The notes: generated by a model not told the origin, from the letters alone. A stretch of DNA of 5,245 bases from Acidobacteriaceae bacterium (GCA_003165455.1 PLUJ01000228.1:1-5245), one strand, 5' to 3'. Counted from the stretch's first letter, positions 1 to 5,245 are shown. Numbers and translations: made by a program.

Positions 1-2
1 GC

Positions 3-158
3 CCGCTGCCTTTGACTTTGCTCCTATCTCGACTGTTACATGCGCTAGTTACCATTCAGCCTACGACGTTGTGGGAAATGAAGGATCCCTACATTCGCGG
101 CACTCCCAAGACCTTTCTTCCCGAGCGTAGCGATGCTTTGACTGGGTTAACCGAGTAA
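3..158 (+). CDS. Possible 3' end of an upstream gene (partial, unknown product)
   Basis: This frame is open from the left edge to a TAA at 156-158, giving 51 residues. The C-terminal part contains LWEMKDPYIRGTPKTFLPE, which has a believable protein composition, and ends in DALTGLTE. I do not recognise a family. A second + frame (2-130) is also open to a TAG, so the reading frame is not certain, and 51 codons without a stop can occur by chance. All minus-strand frames are interrupted early here. I prefer frame 3 because it runs further and its sequence looks more natural. If real, the gene ends about 266 bases before the next start, so the two are probably separate transcription units. Confidence 0.35.
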   Translation, partial: PLPLTLLLSRLLHALVTIQPTTLWEMKDPYIRGTPKTFLPERSDALTGLTE

Positions 159-261
159 GAAAGGGCACTATATATCTTCCGCGATAACATGAACGATCAT
201 GGTGACACTAAGTGCGTAGGCTTGGCCGCTGAGAACAGCGCTAACTTCGTTATATTTCAAC

Positions 262-289
262 TTGACATCCATAGGTGGACAAGTGTAAG
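262..289 (+). promoter_or_regulatory. Possible sigma-70 type promoter for the exported protein
   Basis: A perfect TTGACA lies at 262-267. The best -10 match at normal spacing is TGTAAG at 284-289 (16-base spacer, four of six matches), which is weak. Transcription from here would give a leader of about 130 bases before the start at 425. A second candidate further upstream, TTAACC at 148-153 with TATATC at 171-176 (17-base spacer), would overlap the end of the possible upstream gene. Neither is strong. Confidence 0.25.
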
Positions 290-350
290 TTCCGTGCCAC
301 GAGCAGCATCGCCGAGGGGGGCTCGGTCGCTCGAAGTGCTTGGAACTGGC

Positions 351-379
351 AAGAGGACTAAGTCACTGCGGTCCTTTTT
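351..379 (+). promoter_or_regulatory. Leader hairpin followed by five T (possible attenuator)
   Basis: Bases 351-358 (AAGAGGAC) can pair with 371-378 (GTCCTTTT), including one G-U pair, closing a 12-base loop. The 3' arm runs directly into five T at 375-379. This resembles a weak intrinsic terminator located 45 bases before the ATG at 425. The A-U pairs at the base overlap the T tract, so the stable core is only about five pairs. It could act as a leader attenuator or be chance. Confidence 0.22.
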
Positions 380-413
380 GGTCGGAGTCCTTGCGGAGCG
401 CACTAAGACTACC

Positions 414-418
414 TGGAG
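414..418 (+). promoter_or_regulatory. Ribosome binding site for the ATG at 425
   Basis: TGGAG at 414-418 ends six bases before the ATG at 425. This is a well-placed Shine-Dalgarno sequence and supports 425 as the start, together with the signal peptide that begins there. Confidence 0.6.
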
Positions 419-424
419 ACCGGA

Positions 425-2530
425 ATGACCTCGCCCTTGGTACGCGCATCTCTAGCGTGCGCTATGTTTGCCGCTTGCTGCACGATTGCATATTGTCAGA
501 ACGTTAGTAAGCCTTCCACTCTCCCGACGCAGACTACTCAAACGCCGGCCGCCGGCGCGCCTACCACAAATAGCACTGCGAGCCCCAACCCCGCGAGCAC
601 AACCGGCGCCCCGGCTGCAGAAGCTGCTCCGGCGGAAGCGCCCCCCGACACCACCAAGGCCGAAAAATCAGCCCCTGCTCCGTCCTCCAACCTCGCAGCC
701 GCGCCCGAGACAAGCACTAAAACAAAAAAGCCTCCGCTGGGGGATTACGTGCCATGCATCTTCGACGGCGATCAGAGTCTCGACCTGCGCGTCCGGCCGC
801 AACAACTCACTTCGTACCAGGCCACAATCGTCGCAAACCTCATCCAAGCTAGTTTCCTGCAAGGAGTGCCCGCCGATGACAAGAGTGATACGGTTCGTAA
901 CTTTACCAGTACAAAACTAACCGCCGATAATATCCAGAACCTCCGAATTCCGTTCAGCGAGGTTCCCGAAGTTGTGCAAGACTTAGCGACCGTTAACGGA
1001 ATAGATCCCAAGGTCACAGCACAAGCCCTAGCTCAGATCGAAACCAAGCTGGGCGCATTCGCTGCGGCACAGGCCTTTAATCGTCCTCCCGACGTCAGCT
1101 GTTCCTTCTCCATCCTTCAGCGAAAAGAAACGGCGGACACGTTTGGCCGCCGCGTAGCCGATGACTACGTAGCACTCCAAGTAACGGTTCGTAATCTAAA
1201 TCTTACGGACGAGTTTCTAGTCCACGATATCCAAATCGCCATCGACACTGGTCTGAATCCCGCTCAATTCGGGCGCTTCCAGGCTGCCCGGGATAAACTC
1301 ATCGTGCGCAGCGTCGCACAACGTGGTCAAACAGAAGACCACCGCAATGTCATCATCAACGTTCTACAAGCCTTCGGCGCGATAGCCGGCGGCGCTAGTG
1401 CCGCCGTACTTCAAGGCACAGCCAGCGCAGCGCAAGCTACCGATCTCGGCGCAGCCGTCGCCATTTTTCAGGGCCCGTTCATCACCGGGTTGATTAACAT
1501 TTTCCCTGACCATACGCTCGAACACCTCAACCACATCAACGACCTTGCATTCTCCGCATCGTCCACCAGTAAAACTGTGGTTCCCATCCAGGGCTCCGCT
1601 CCACTGATCACCTTCATGGCCGAAGAGCCGCTGGGGCAACTGCCGTTTGCCCGCTGCGGCACCAACCGTAGCACGTCCTTTTTCATGCCAGACGACACGC
1701 CAGGCGCAAGCAAGTATTCATTCTGCGATATTCCGGAAGAGCAACCCAAATCTGCCGCCCTCCAGCCCGCGTCTTACGATAAGCCCTTCCCCTTCAGGAG
1801 GTGGGCCCCCGCCGCCCTTGAGATTTTGGAGCACCGCCTTTTCGTAGTCGTGAGCGGAGTACACATTAAGGAAACGGCGAGCCAGCCGACTCTCTCGAGC
1901 ATCACCTGCACTCCCACGAACAACACGACCATCGACCTTTCGCAAATTGGTGGCACAACCGCAACCTGCGCCGTCAAGGGAAGCGACCTAGATCTGCTCA
2001 GTCAGATCCTCTTGCAAAATCCTACTGACTCGAACGACCAAGCTACGGGCGCTGTCTCGGTAACTGGCGGCGATAATACGCAAGCGACTGTGACTTTCGC
2101 AGTCAAGGATCTAATTGGCCTAAAGGCGACAACCTATAAGGTGTCTTACGCGCTCAAGGGAGCCGAATCTCAATCCACGACTTTGACGGTGACCGTGAAA
2201 CCCGGCGTGTCAATGATCCCGAGCTCCCTAGACTTCGGCCACACTTCCTCTGGCGCTCAAGCGCTAGAAAAAGCGATAACTCTAATTAACAATACGAACG
2301 CACCGCTCAGCAACACGACCGTGGCGCTAATAATGAAAGCACCCTCAGCCGCCGGCACCTACACGGAGACCCATAGATGTCCGGCATCCGTTCAGGCTGG
2401 CGATAACTGCTCCATCACCGTGACATTCCATCCCCCAGTTACTGCCGCGCCCGGAACTTTGCCCGCATCTCTAACCGTGACATATGACAATGCATCTCAT
2501 CCAATCAGCATAACGGCGGCAGTTCCATAG
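425..2530 (+). CDS. Exported multidomain protein with C-terminal ASH/choice-of-anchor-D type domain, unknown function
   Basis: The product has 701 residues. Residues 1-25 look like a short signal peptide: Arg7, then a hydrophobic stretch 8-23, with likely cleavage near AYC-Q. Cys18 in MFAAC loosely fits a lipobox, so a lipoprotein is possible. Residues 27-103 are a Pro/Thr/Ala-rich, low-complexity linker. Residues about 106-480 form a conserved-looking core with VALQVTVRNLNLTDEFLVHD (249-268), a Gly/Ala-rich hydrophobic stretch (about 311-358) and IFPDHTLEHLNHINDLAFS (359-377). I recall this pattern from uncharacterised acidobacterial proteins, but could not check it. Residues about 485-592 look like an Ig/IPT-like beta domain with Cys495 and Cys515. 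Residues 593-701 match the ASH/choice-of-anchor-D pattern (SSLDFG, ITLINNTNAPL, CPASVQAGDNCSITVTFHP). The paired cysteines fit an oxidising compartment. The protein is probably periplasmic or surface-located; adhesion or envelope structure is a guess. The start is supported by TGGAG at 414-418. Confidence 0.93.
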   Translation: MTSPLVRASLACAMFAACCTIAYCQNVSKPSTLPTQTTQTPAAGAPTTNSTASPNPASTTGAPAAEAAPAEAPPDTTKAEKSAPAPSSNLAAAPETSTKTKKPPLGDYVPCIFDGDQSLDLRVRPQQLTSYQATIVANLIQASFLQGVPADDKSDTVRNFTSTKLTADNIQNLRIPFSEVPEVVQDLATVNGIDPKVTAQALAQIETKLGAFAAAQAFNRPPDVSCSFSILQRKETADTFGRRVADDYVALQVTVRNLNLTDEFLVHDIQIAIDTGLNPAQFGRFQAARDKLIVRSVAQRGQTEDHRNVIINVLQAFGAIAGGASAAVLQGTASAAQATDLGAAVAIFQGPFITGLINIFPDHTLEHLNHINDLAFSASSTSKTVVPIQGSAPLITFMAEEPLGQLPFARCGTNRSTSFFMPDDTPGASKYSFCDIPEEQPKSAALQPASYDKPFPFRRWAPAALEILEHRLFVVVSGVHIKETASQPTLSSITCTPTNNTTIDLSQIGGTTATCAVKGSDLDLLSQILLQNPTDSNDQATGAVSVTGGDNTQATVTFAVKDLIGLKATTYKVSYALKGAESQSTTLTVTVKPGVSMIPSSLDFGHTSSGAQALEKAITLINNTNAPLSNTTVALIMKAPSAAGTYTETHRCPASVQAGDNCSITVTFHPPVTAAPGTLPASLTVTYDNASHPISITAAVP

Positions 2531-2602
2531 CGCAGCATCTCTTGTTCCGCCGCATCCTTTGGAAAAGGTGGGCGTTTAGCTTGACAACGGGGTTCAGGCT
2601 GC

Positions 2603-2659
2603 CTTCTTCGGCCTTCCGCCCAGCGGCCCATTTCCATTGGAAGCCGCTCGTTTCGCGGC
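2603..2659 (+). repeat. Palindromic intergenic repeat, copy A
   Basis: This ~57-bp segment aligns by hand with 3317-3372, with about 47 of 57 columns identical. It includes a 16-base identical block, CTTCCGCCCAGCGGCC (2613-2628), and an 11-base block, TTGGAAGCCGC (2637-2647). Inside it GCGGC (2623-2627) pairs with GCCGC (2643-2647) and TTCC (2632-2635) with GGAA (2639-2642), so it can fold as a bulged hairpin. CCGC/GCGG (2616-2626) is an alternative small hairpin. It lies 72 bases past the stop of the exported-protein gene and ends 57 bases before parD. It resembles REP-type intergenic repeats; no transposase is nearby. Confidence 0.75.
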
Positions 2660-2674
2660 GCTCCAGGACCTCCC

Positions 2675-2700
2675 GCCGGATCGGCTCGAAAGCGTACAAT
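2675..2700 (+). promoter_or_regulatory. Possible parDE promoter -10 element and operator
   Basis: TACAAT at 2695-2700 matches the -10 consensus at five of six positions, but no good -35 is found 16-18 bases upstream. A short inverted repeat, GCCG-GAT-CGGC, lies at 2675-2685, ten bases before the -10. ParD-type ribbon-helix-helix antitoxins usually repress their own operon by binding such repeats at the promoter, so this is a reasonable operator candidate. Transcription starting about seven bases after the -10 would begin near 2707, giving a very short leader and leaving out the ATG at 2705. Confidence 0.3.
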
Positions 2701-2706
2701 TCCCAT

Positions 2707-2710
2707 GAGG
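2707..2710 (+). promoter_or_regulatory. Ribosome binding site that decides the parD start
   Basis: GAGG at 2707-2710 sits six bases before the ATG at 2717. The in-frame ATG at 2705 has no purine-rich sequence upstream and itself overlaps the GAGG region. This favours 2717, where the protein begins MTIQINRPE, the normal beginning of the ribbon strand. Confidence 0.6.
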
Positions 2711-2716
2711 CCATCC

Positions 2717-2968
2717 ATGACTATCCAAATCAACCGTCCCGAGATTGAGGCGCTGGTCCAGCAGCGGCTGCAGAGCGGCGCGTTCCAGAGTGCGGAAGAC
2801 GTAATCTCTGATGCGTTGGAAGTCCAAGCCGAGCGCGAGGTTTGGCTGCAGGAAAACAAAGAGGCGATTCACGCCGAGATCGAGCGCGGCCTCGCCCAAC
2901 TGGACCGCGGTGAAGGCATCACCGGCGAGAAACTACGCGACCGACTCGAAGCCGACAAAGCCACGTGA
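2717..2968 (+). CDS. parD: ParD-family ribbon-helix-helix antitoxin
   Basis: This 83-residue protein has the ribbon-helix-helix plan of ParD/CopG antitoxins. A beta strand, TIQINR (2-7), is followed by helix 1, PEIEALVQQRLQS (8-20), the turn GAFQS, and helix 2 from AEDVISDALEVQ (26-37). The charged C-terminal half (40-83, with EIERGLAQLDRGEG) would be the flexible toxin-binding arm. In the family, the dimer binds operator DNA and the C-terminal arm neutralises ParE in the cytoplasm. The stop codon overlaps the proposed toxin start (GTGA, 2965-2968), as expected of a co-translated pair with antitoxin first. An ATG four codons upstream (2705) would give 87 residues but has a poorer ribosome binding site. 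Autoregulation through a promoter-proximal inverted repeat is likely but inferred. Confidence 0.88.
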   Translation: MTIQINRPEIEALVQQRLQSGAFQSAEDVISDALEVQAEREVWLQENKEAIHAEIERGLAQLDRGEGITGEKLRDRLEADKAT

Positions 2969-3297
2969 ATCGCGGATCGCTCGGAGTCGTGAAGTCCTAC
3001 GTCGTTGCCCCGGAGGCGGAAAACCATCTGCAGCGGATTTGGCGCTATCTTCTAGGCGCAGCGGGTTTAGCGGCGGCCAACCAAATTCAAACGGAACTGG
3101 TGGATGCGTTCCAGGAACTAGCCAACGTTCCCGCACAGGGTCACAGGCGTCCCGACCTAACCACTCGCGACGTACTTTTCTTCGGCGTCTATCAATATCT
3201 AATCGTGTACCGCCGCGCCGCGACCGTGGAAATCATCGCCGTCCTCCACAGCAAACGCGACGTGAAGCGGCTTCTTAGAAAGGGCCTTTCGCAATGA
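2965..3297 (+). CDS. parE: ParE-family toxin (RelE/ParE superfamily)
   Basis: This 110-residue protein has the ParE layout: a starting strand KSYVVAPEAE (10-19), an N-terminal helix pair with LQRIWRYL (22-29) and AANQIQTELVDAFQELA (37-53), then PAQGHRRPDL (56-65), the strands VLFFGVYQYLIVYR (70-83) and the C-terminal strand plus tail VEIIAVLHSKRDVKRLL (88-104). All parts are present and no frameshift is seen, so the toxin may be active. Studied ParE toxins inhibit DNA gyrase and are held inactive by ParD; the target here is not shown by the sequence. The GTG at 2965 overlaps the parD stop and allows translational coupling. A GTG at 2989 would give 102 residues starting at KSYVV, closer to the usual family start, but GGAG at 2983-2986 is only two bases away from it. 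The exact start is therefore uncertain. Confidence 0.88.
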   Translation: MNRGSLGVVKSYVVAPEAENHLQRIWRYLLGAAGLAAANQIQTELVDAFQELANVPAQGHRRPDLTTRDVLFFGVYQYLIVYRRAATVEIIAVLHSKRDVKRLLRKGLSQ

Positions 3298-3316
3298 CGA
3301 CTTTTCGCCTCGCCGA

Positions 3317-3372
3317 CTTCCTCGGTCTTCCGCCCAGCGGCCATTCGCTTTGGAAGCCGCCCGCTTCGAGCC
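3317..3372 (+). repeat. Palindromic intergenic repeat, copy B
   Basis: This is the second copy of the repeat at 2603-2659, in the same orientation, starting 19 bases after the parE stop. It has the identical blocks CTTCCGCCCAGCGGCC (3327-3342) and TTGGAAGCCGC (3350-3360). The connector between them is seven bases long instead of eight and differs in sequence, but the GCGGC (3337-3341) and GCCGC (3356-3360) arms are kept, so a hairpin with a 14-base loop remains possible. Keeping the arms while the loop varies suggests selection on, or spread of, the folded form. Confidence 0.75.
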
Positions 3373-3377
3373 AAGCC

Positions 3378-3393
3378 CCCCATTAAACTGGGG
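3378..3393. repeat. Short inverted repeat CCCCA/TGGGG
   Basis: CCCCA (3378-3382) and TGGGG (3389-3393) flank a six-base loop, TTAAAC. It lies just after repeat copy B and could be a weak hairpin at the end of the parDE transcript. No T tract follows, so it is not a standard intrinsic terminator. Confidence 0.35.
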
Positions 3394-3629
3394 ATAAATA
3401 TCGCATTGAGCCTTGCAAAGTGGATGCCCCACGAATAGAAAGCGAACCTAGCGCAAAAATGAGCGTACCTTAAAAAGTACCGAGCCCCCCTCTCAAGCCC
3501 ACTTTAGTGGACACCGCCCGTACTCGAAAGTCGACATTCTTTCCACAGGCTAACCCCTTGATTCCATTGACAGAGCAAAAGCGTCGCACGAAGAATCAAC
3601 AACTTGCAATTTCAACTTTTGCGAATTTG

Positions 3630-3651
3630 GAATGTTCCGGCCGGAACATTC
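3630..3651. repeat. Perfect 22-bp palindrome
   Basis: The arm GAATGTTCCGG (3630-3640) is followed immediately by its exact reverse complement (3641-3651), with no spacer and no mismatch; the next flanking pair (G3629, A3652) does not match. As DNA it is a strong candidate binding site for a dimeric regulator. As RNA on either strand it would give a nine-pair stem with a GGCC loop. It lies 46 bases beyond the oxidoreductase stop, between convergent genes, so a bidirectional transcription stop is also possible, although no T run follows on either strand. Confidence 0.8.
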
Positions 3652-3691
3652 ATGCGATTTGCAGCATGCGATTTGCGCATGTGACTTGCAG
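3651..3691. repeat. Three tandem ~14-bp direct repeats
   Basis: The units are CATGCGATTTGCAG (3651-3664), CATGCGATTTGCG (3665-3677) and CATGTGACTTGCAG (3678-3691). The first two share 12 identical leading bases; the third differs at two of those. The block begins on the last base of the 22-bp palindrome and ends six bases before the oxidoreductase stop codon. CATGCG (3665-3670) and CGCATG (3676-3681) also form a hairpin across the second and third units. The iteron-like arrangement could be a protein-binding array, or a small tandem duplication without function. Confidence 0.75.
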
Positions 3692-3697
3692 CGACGA

Positions 3698-5245
3698 CTA
3701 GCCCTTCAGCTCACCCACGGCGCGCCAAGCCTGGTTGATCGCTTCGTCTGTGTAGGCGCGAGCGCCAGCATCCGAGTTGGCGATCGCAATTCTTCCAAAA
3801 GGCTTGCGCGCTTTTTCACATGGAGTCTCGCCACCCTCCAGCACGAATTTGTCCCAAAGGCTGCTGTACTCGTAGGCATATCCGTGAGGCCAGCGGTTGA
3901 CAGTGATGGCCAGGATGTCCTGCGCGGGATCGAAGCCTCCCGGGCCCAGGCTACGAGCCAGTTGTTCACGAATCTTGCGCTCCATGGTTTCAAAGGTTGT
4001 GCTGTAGAGTTCGAGGCGGCCGGAAAGATGTTGATCGCGCGCCGGCAAGCCCGCCTCGCATGGCGCCTTGCTCATGTGAACAACGACGGGTTCTTCTGGC
4101 GAGCGCGGGCAGCGATACTCGCCAATGCTGACCGGCAGATCCAGGTCGACATGCGTGTGATAGCCGCCCGGCGCATAGATCGAATTTACTGACAGCTTCT
4201 GAAATGAAGTGGAGTTACGTAACAGAACGTTGCTATAGAGAAGTGGAACTTTGGTCGCGGATGCGAGCGCTTCCTTCTGCGCATCCGGTAATTCTGGACA
4301 CAAGAAAGGAATCATCTGGTTCCAGCAAGCCAGGATTGCATGCTTCGTTCTGACCTGATACACCTTGCCGCCACGAGCGTAAGCGATCTGAACTTCGCTT
4401 GCGCGCGCCGGATCGCCAGAGTGCTGCACGCGCACCACTGTGCTGCTCAAGCGAATGCGTAAGGGTGATTTGTCTCGATCAAGCCTGGAGTAATTTGCCT
4501 TCGAGGTGACAATGTCGATTGAGGAGTTGCCCGGCAGCGCATCTGGAATCAATTTGCGCACAAGCAAGCGAGCGATGCTGGCGTTGCCATCGGGAAAGTG
4601 AAAGAAATATTTTCGTTCGTTGCTGAGAGCGTCAGAGTTAAGGCCCATCCCGCTGAAGCCAGGATAGCCTGTCTCCGAGGCATCGAGCGCGGAAATGGCC
4701 TCGATGCCAACCCCAAATAAAGGTTGAGAAATCGTTTGGTAGAGACGAATCACGTCGGCATGTACCCCCACGAGCTCCGTCAGAAATTGTGCGTAACTGA
4801 TGCGCGCCAGGCGCGCTTCTTTCCCTTCGGCATCGAGGGCGGGAAGATAATCTTTATTGTCGCGGCACAAACGAGAAACGTCCTTGCGGGCTTGTTCCGC
4901 AATCGGCGCCTCAGCCATAAAGTTGGTCCAGGCATCAGGTTTAGCGACTGCAAGATCGTAGGTTTCTCCACCAGGAAAAGAGTACGGATCGTCGACCAGC
5001 TTATCGGTGCCAAACGTTTCCTTATCGAAAAAGATTTTAGGAATTCGTCCCCTCGAACCATAGAGATCGCGATCCAGGTATTTGGGGAAGCTGCTGACTT
5101 CGATTCCCAATTCTTCGATCAGATTTCTTGCAACCGCGCTGTAGGGCTCGGGGCTTTCGATCGAGTAGGTTCCGCCGTAACCGATGAGCGTCTTGTCGCC
5201 CACACGGAATTCGTTGCGCTTGGCGTGTCCGCCGAAGTCGTCGTG
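3698..5245 (-). CDS. FAD-dependent oxidoreductase, spermidine-dehydrogenase-like (partial, N-terminus beyond window)
   Basis: The frame is open from the right edge to a TAG at 3698-3700, giving 515 visible residues. The GTG at 5203 is internal: the frame continues upstream as HDDFGGHAKRNEF, a motif that normally follows the N-terminal FAD-binding Rossmann fold in amine-oxidase-type flavoproteins. The GxGxxG loop should therefore lie a few dozen residues beyond the edge. Near the C-terminus are VNRWPHGYAYEY (about 449-460) and GRIAIANSDAGARAYTDEAI (484-503), which fits the closing FAD-contact segment of this fold. The opening motif and overall plan resemble bacterial spermidine dehydrogenase (SpdH), which oxidises spermidine to 1,3-diaminopropane and 4-aminobutanal. 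The resemblance is from memory; substrate residues cannot be verified, so another amine or an unrelated substrate is possible. No frameshift is seen. The promoter is outside the window; the gene converges on parE across a 400-bp gap. Confidence 0.88.
   Translation of the reverse strand, partial: HDDFGGHAKRNEFRVGDKTLIGYGGTYSIESPEPYSAVARNLIEELGIEVSSFPKYLDRDLYGSRGRIPKIFFDKETFGTDKLVDDPYSFPGGETYDLAVAKPDAWTNFMAEAPIAEQARKDVSRLCRDNKDYLPALDAEGKEARLARISYAQFLTELVGVHADVIRLYQTISQPLFGVGIEAISALDASETGYPGFSGMGLNSDALSNERKYFFHFPDGNASIARLLVRKLIPDALPGNSSIDIVTSKANYSRLDRDKSPLRIRLSSTVVRVQHSGDPARASEVQIAYARGGKVYQVRTKHAILACWNQMIPFLCPELPDAQKEALASATKVPLLYSNVLLRNSTSFQKLSVNSIYAPGGYHTHVDLDLPVSIGEYRCPRSPEEPVVVHMSKAPCEAGLPARDQHLSGRLELYSTTFETMERKIREQLARSLGPGGFDPAQDILAITVNRWPHGYAYEYSSLWDKFVLEGGETPCEKARKPFGRIAIANSDAGARAYTDEAINQAWRAVGELKG

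Larger units (their letters stand above)
3298..3697. other. 400-bp non-coding region between convergent genes
   Basis: No convincing gene lies here. The 64-codon frame at 3507-3701 starts with GTG, has no ribosome binding site and reads through the repeats below. Contents in order: palindromic repeat copy B (3317-3372); inverted repeat CCCCA/TGGGG (3378-3382 and 3389-3393); GTGG/CCAC (3420-3432); CCACT/AGTGG (3499-3510); a promoter-like pair TTGACA (3567-3572) and AAGAAT (3591-3596) with an 18-base spacer pointing right; the 22-bp palindrome; and the tandem repeats. No classical terminator with a T run was found for parE or the oxidoreductase, although the hairpins could serve as bidirectional stops. 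Confidence 0.6.

Noticed and set aside
189..428. 79-codon frame ending in an ATGA overlap with the exported-protein start
   Set aside because: There is no ribosome binding site before 189, the sequence does not look like a folded protein, and 425 has its own good site. It is kept only as part of a low-interest finding.
468..920. 150-codon + frame inside the exported-protein gene
   Set aside because: It is a +1 shadow of the Pro/Thr/Ala-rich linker, with an Arg/Pro/Leu-rich composition typical of out-of-frame translation.
2556..2568. CCTTT-GGA-AAAGG hairpin as terminator of the exported-protein gene
   Set aside because: The stem is only five pairs, mostly A-T, with no T run after it, so it does not support a terminator call.
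2581..2586. Perfect TTGACA as the -35 of a parDE promoter
   Set aside because: No -10-like hexamer lies 16-18 bases downstream; that stretch falls inside the palindromic repeat (TTCTTC and neighbours).
2497..2899. Minus-strand open frames (2497-2859 and 2594-2899) across the gap before parD
   Set aside because: They overlap parD and the palindromic repeat, and their translations are Arg/Gly/Pro-rich shadow sequence. The likeness between them and the minus frames near 3192-3432 comes from the repeated DNA, not from a shared protein.
3507..3701. 64-codon GTG-start frame in the region between parE and the oxidoreductase
   Set aside because: It has no ribosome binding site, reads through the palindrome and tandem repeats, and ends within the last codons of the opposite gene.
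3632..4192. 186-codon open frame on the + strand opposite the oxidoreductase
   Set aside because: It is in exact antiparallel codon register with the minus-strand gene, a common cause of long shadow frames. It begins inside the palindrome, has no ribosome binding site, and its product resembles no known protein.

Overview
The window looks like part of an acidobacterial chromosome (class Terriglobia or a relative). This is inferred from a large exported protein ending in an ASH/choice-of-anchor-D type beta-sandwich, joined to a central region that I recall from uncharacterised acidobacterial proteins. The moderately GC-rich composition and the short palindromic repeats between genes fit. No rRNA, tRNA, CRISPR array or transposase gene was seen.

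Layout: (1) Positions 3-158 hold an open frame running in from the left edge, possibly the 3' end of an upstream gene. (2) Positions 159-424 are a leader without a convincing gene; they hold a TTGACA box, a hairpin followed by five T, and a good ribosome binding site. (3) Positions 425-2530 encode a 701-residue exported, multidomain protein of unknown function. (4) Positions 2717-3297 encode a compact ParD/ParE toxin-antitoxin pair whose genes overlap by four bases. Two copies of a ~57-bp palindromic repeat, in the same orientation, lie on either side of the pair (2603-2659 and 3317-3372). (5) Positions 3298-3697 are a 400-bp non-coding stretch between convergent genes. It holds the second repeat copy, several short inverted repeats, a perfect 22-bp palindrome (3630-3651) and, touching it, three tandem ~14-bp repeats (3651-3691). 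(6) Positions 3698-5245, on the minus strand, encode most of an FAD-dependent amine-oxidase-fold oxidoreductase resembling spermidine dehydrogenase; its N-terminus lies beyond the right edge.

The genes do not form one pathway. parD and parE work together as antitoxin and toxin. The exported protein and the oxidoreductase appear to be independent transcription units. The parts not explained by known genes are the repeats around the toxin-antitoxin pair, the palindrome plus direct-repeat block, and the exported acidobacterial protein family.
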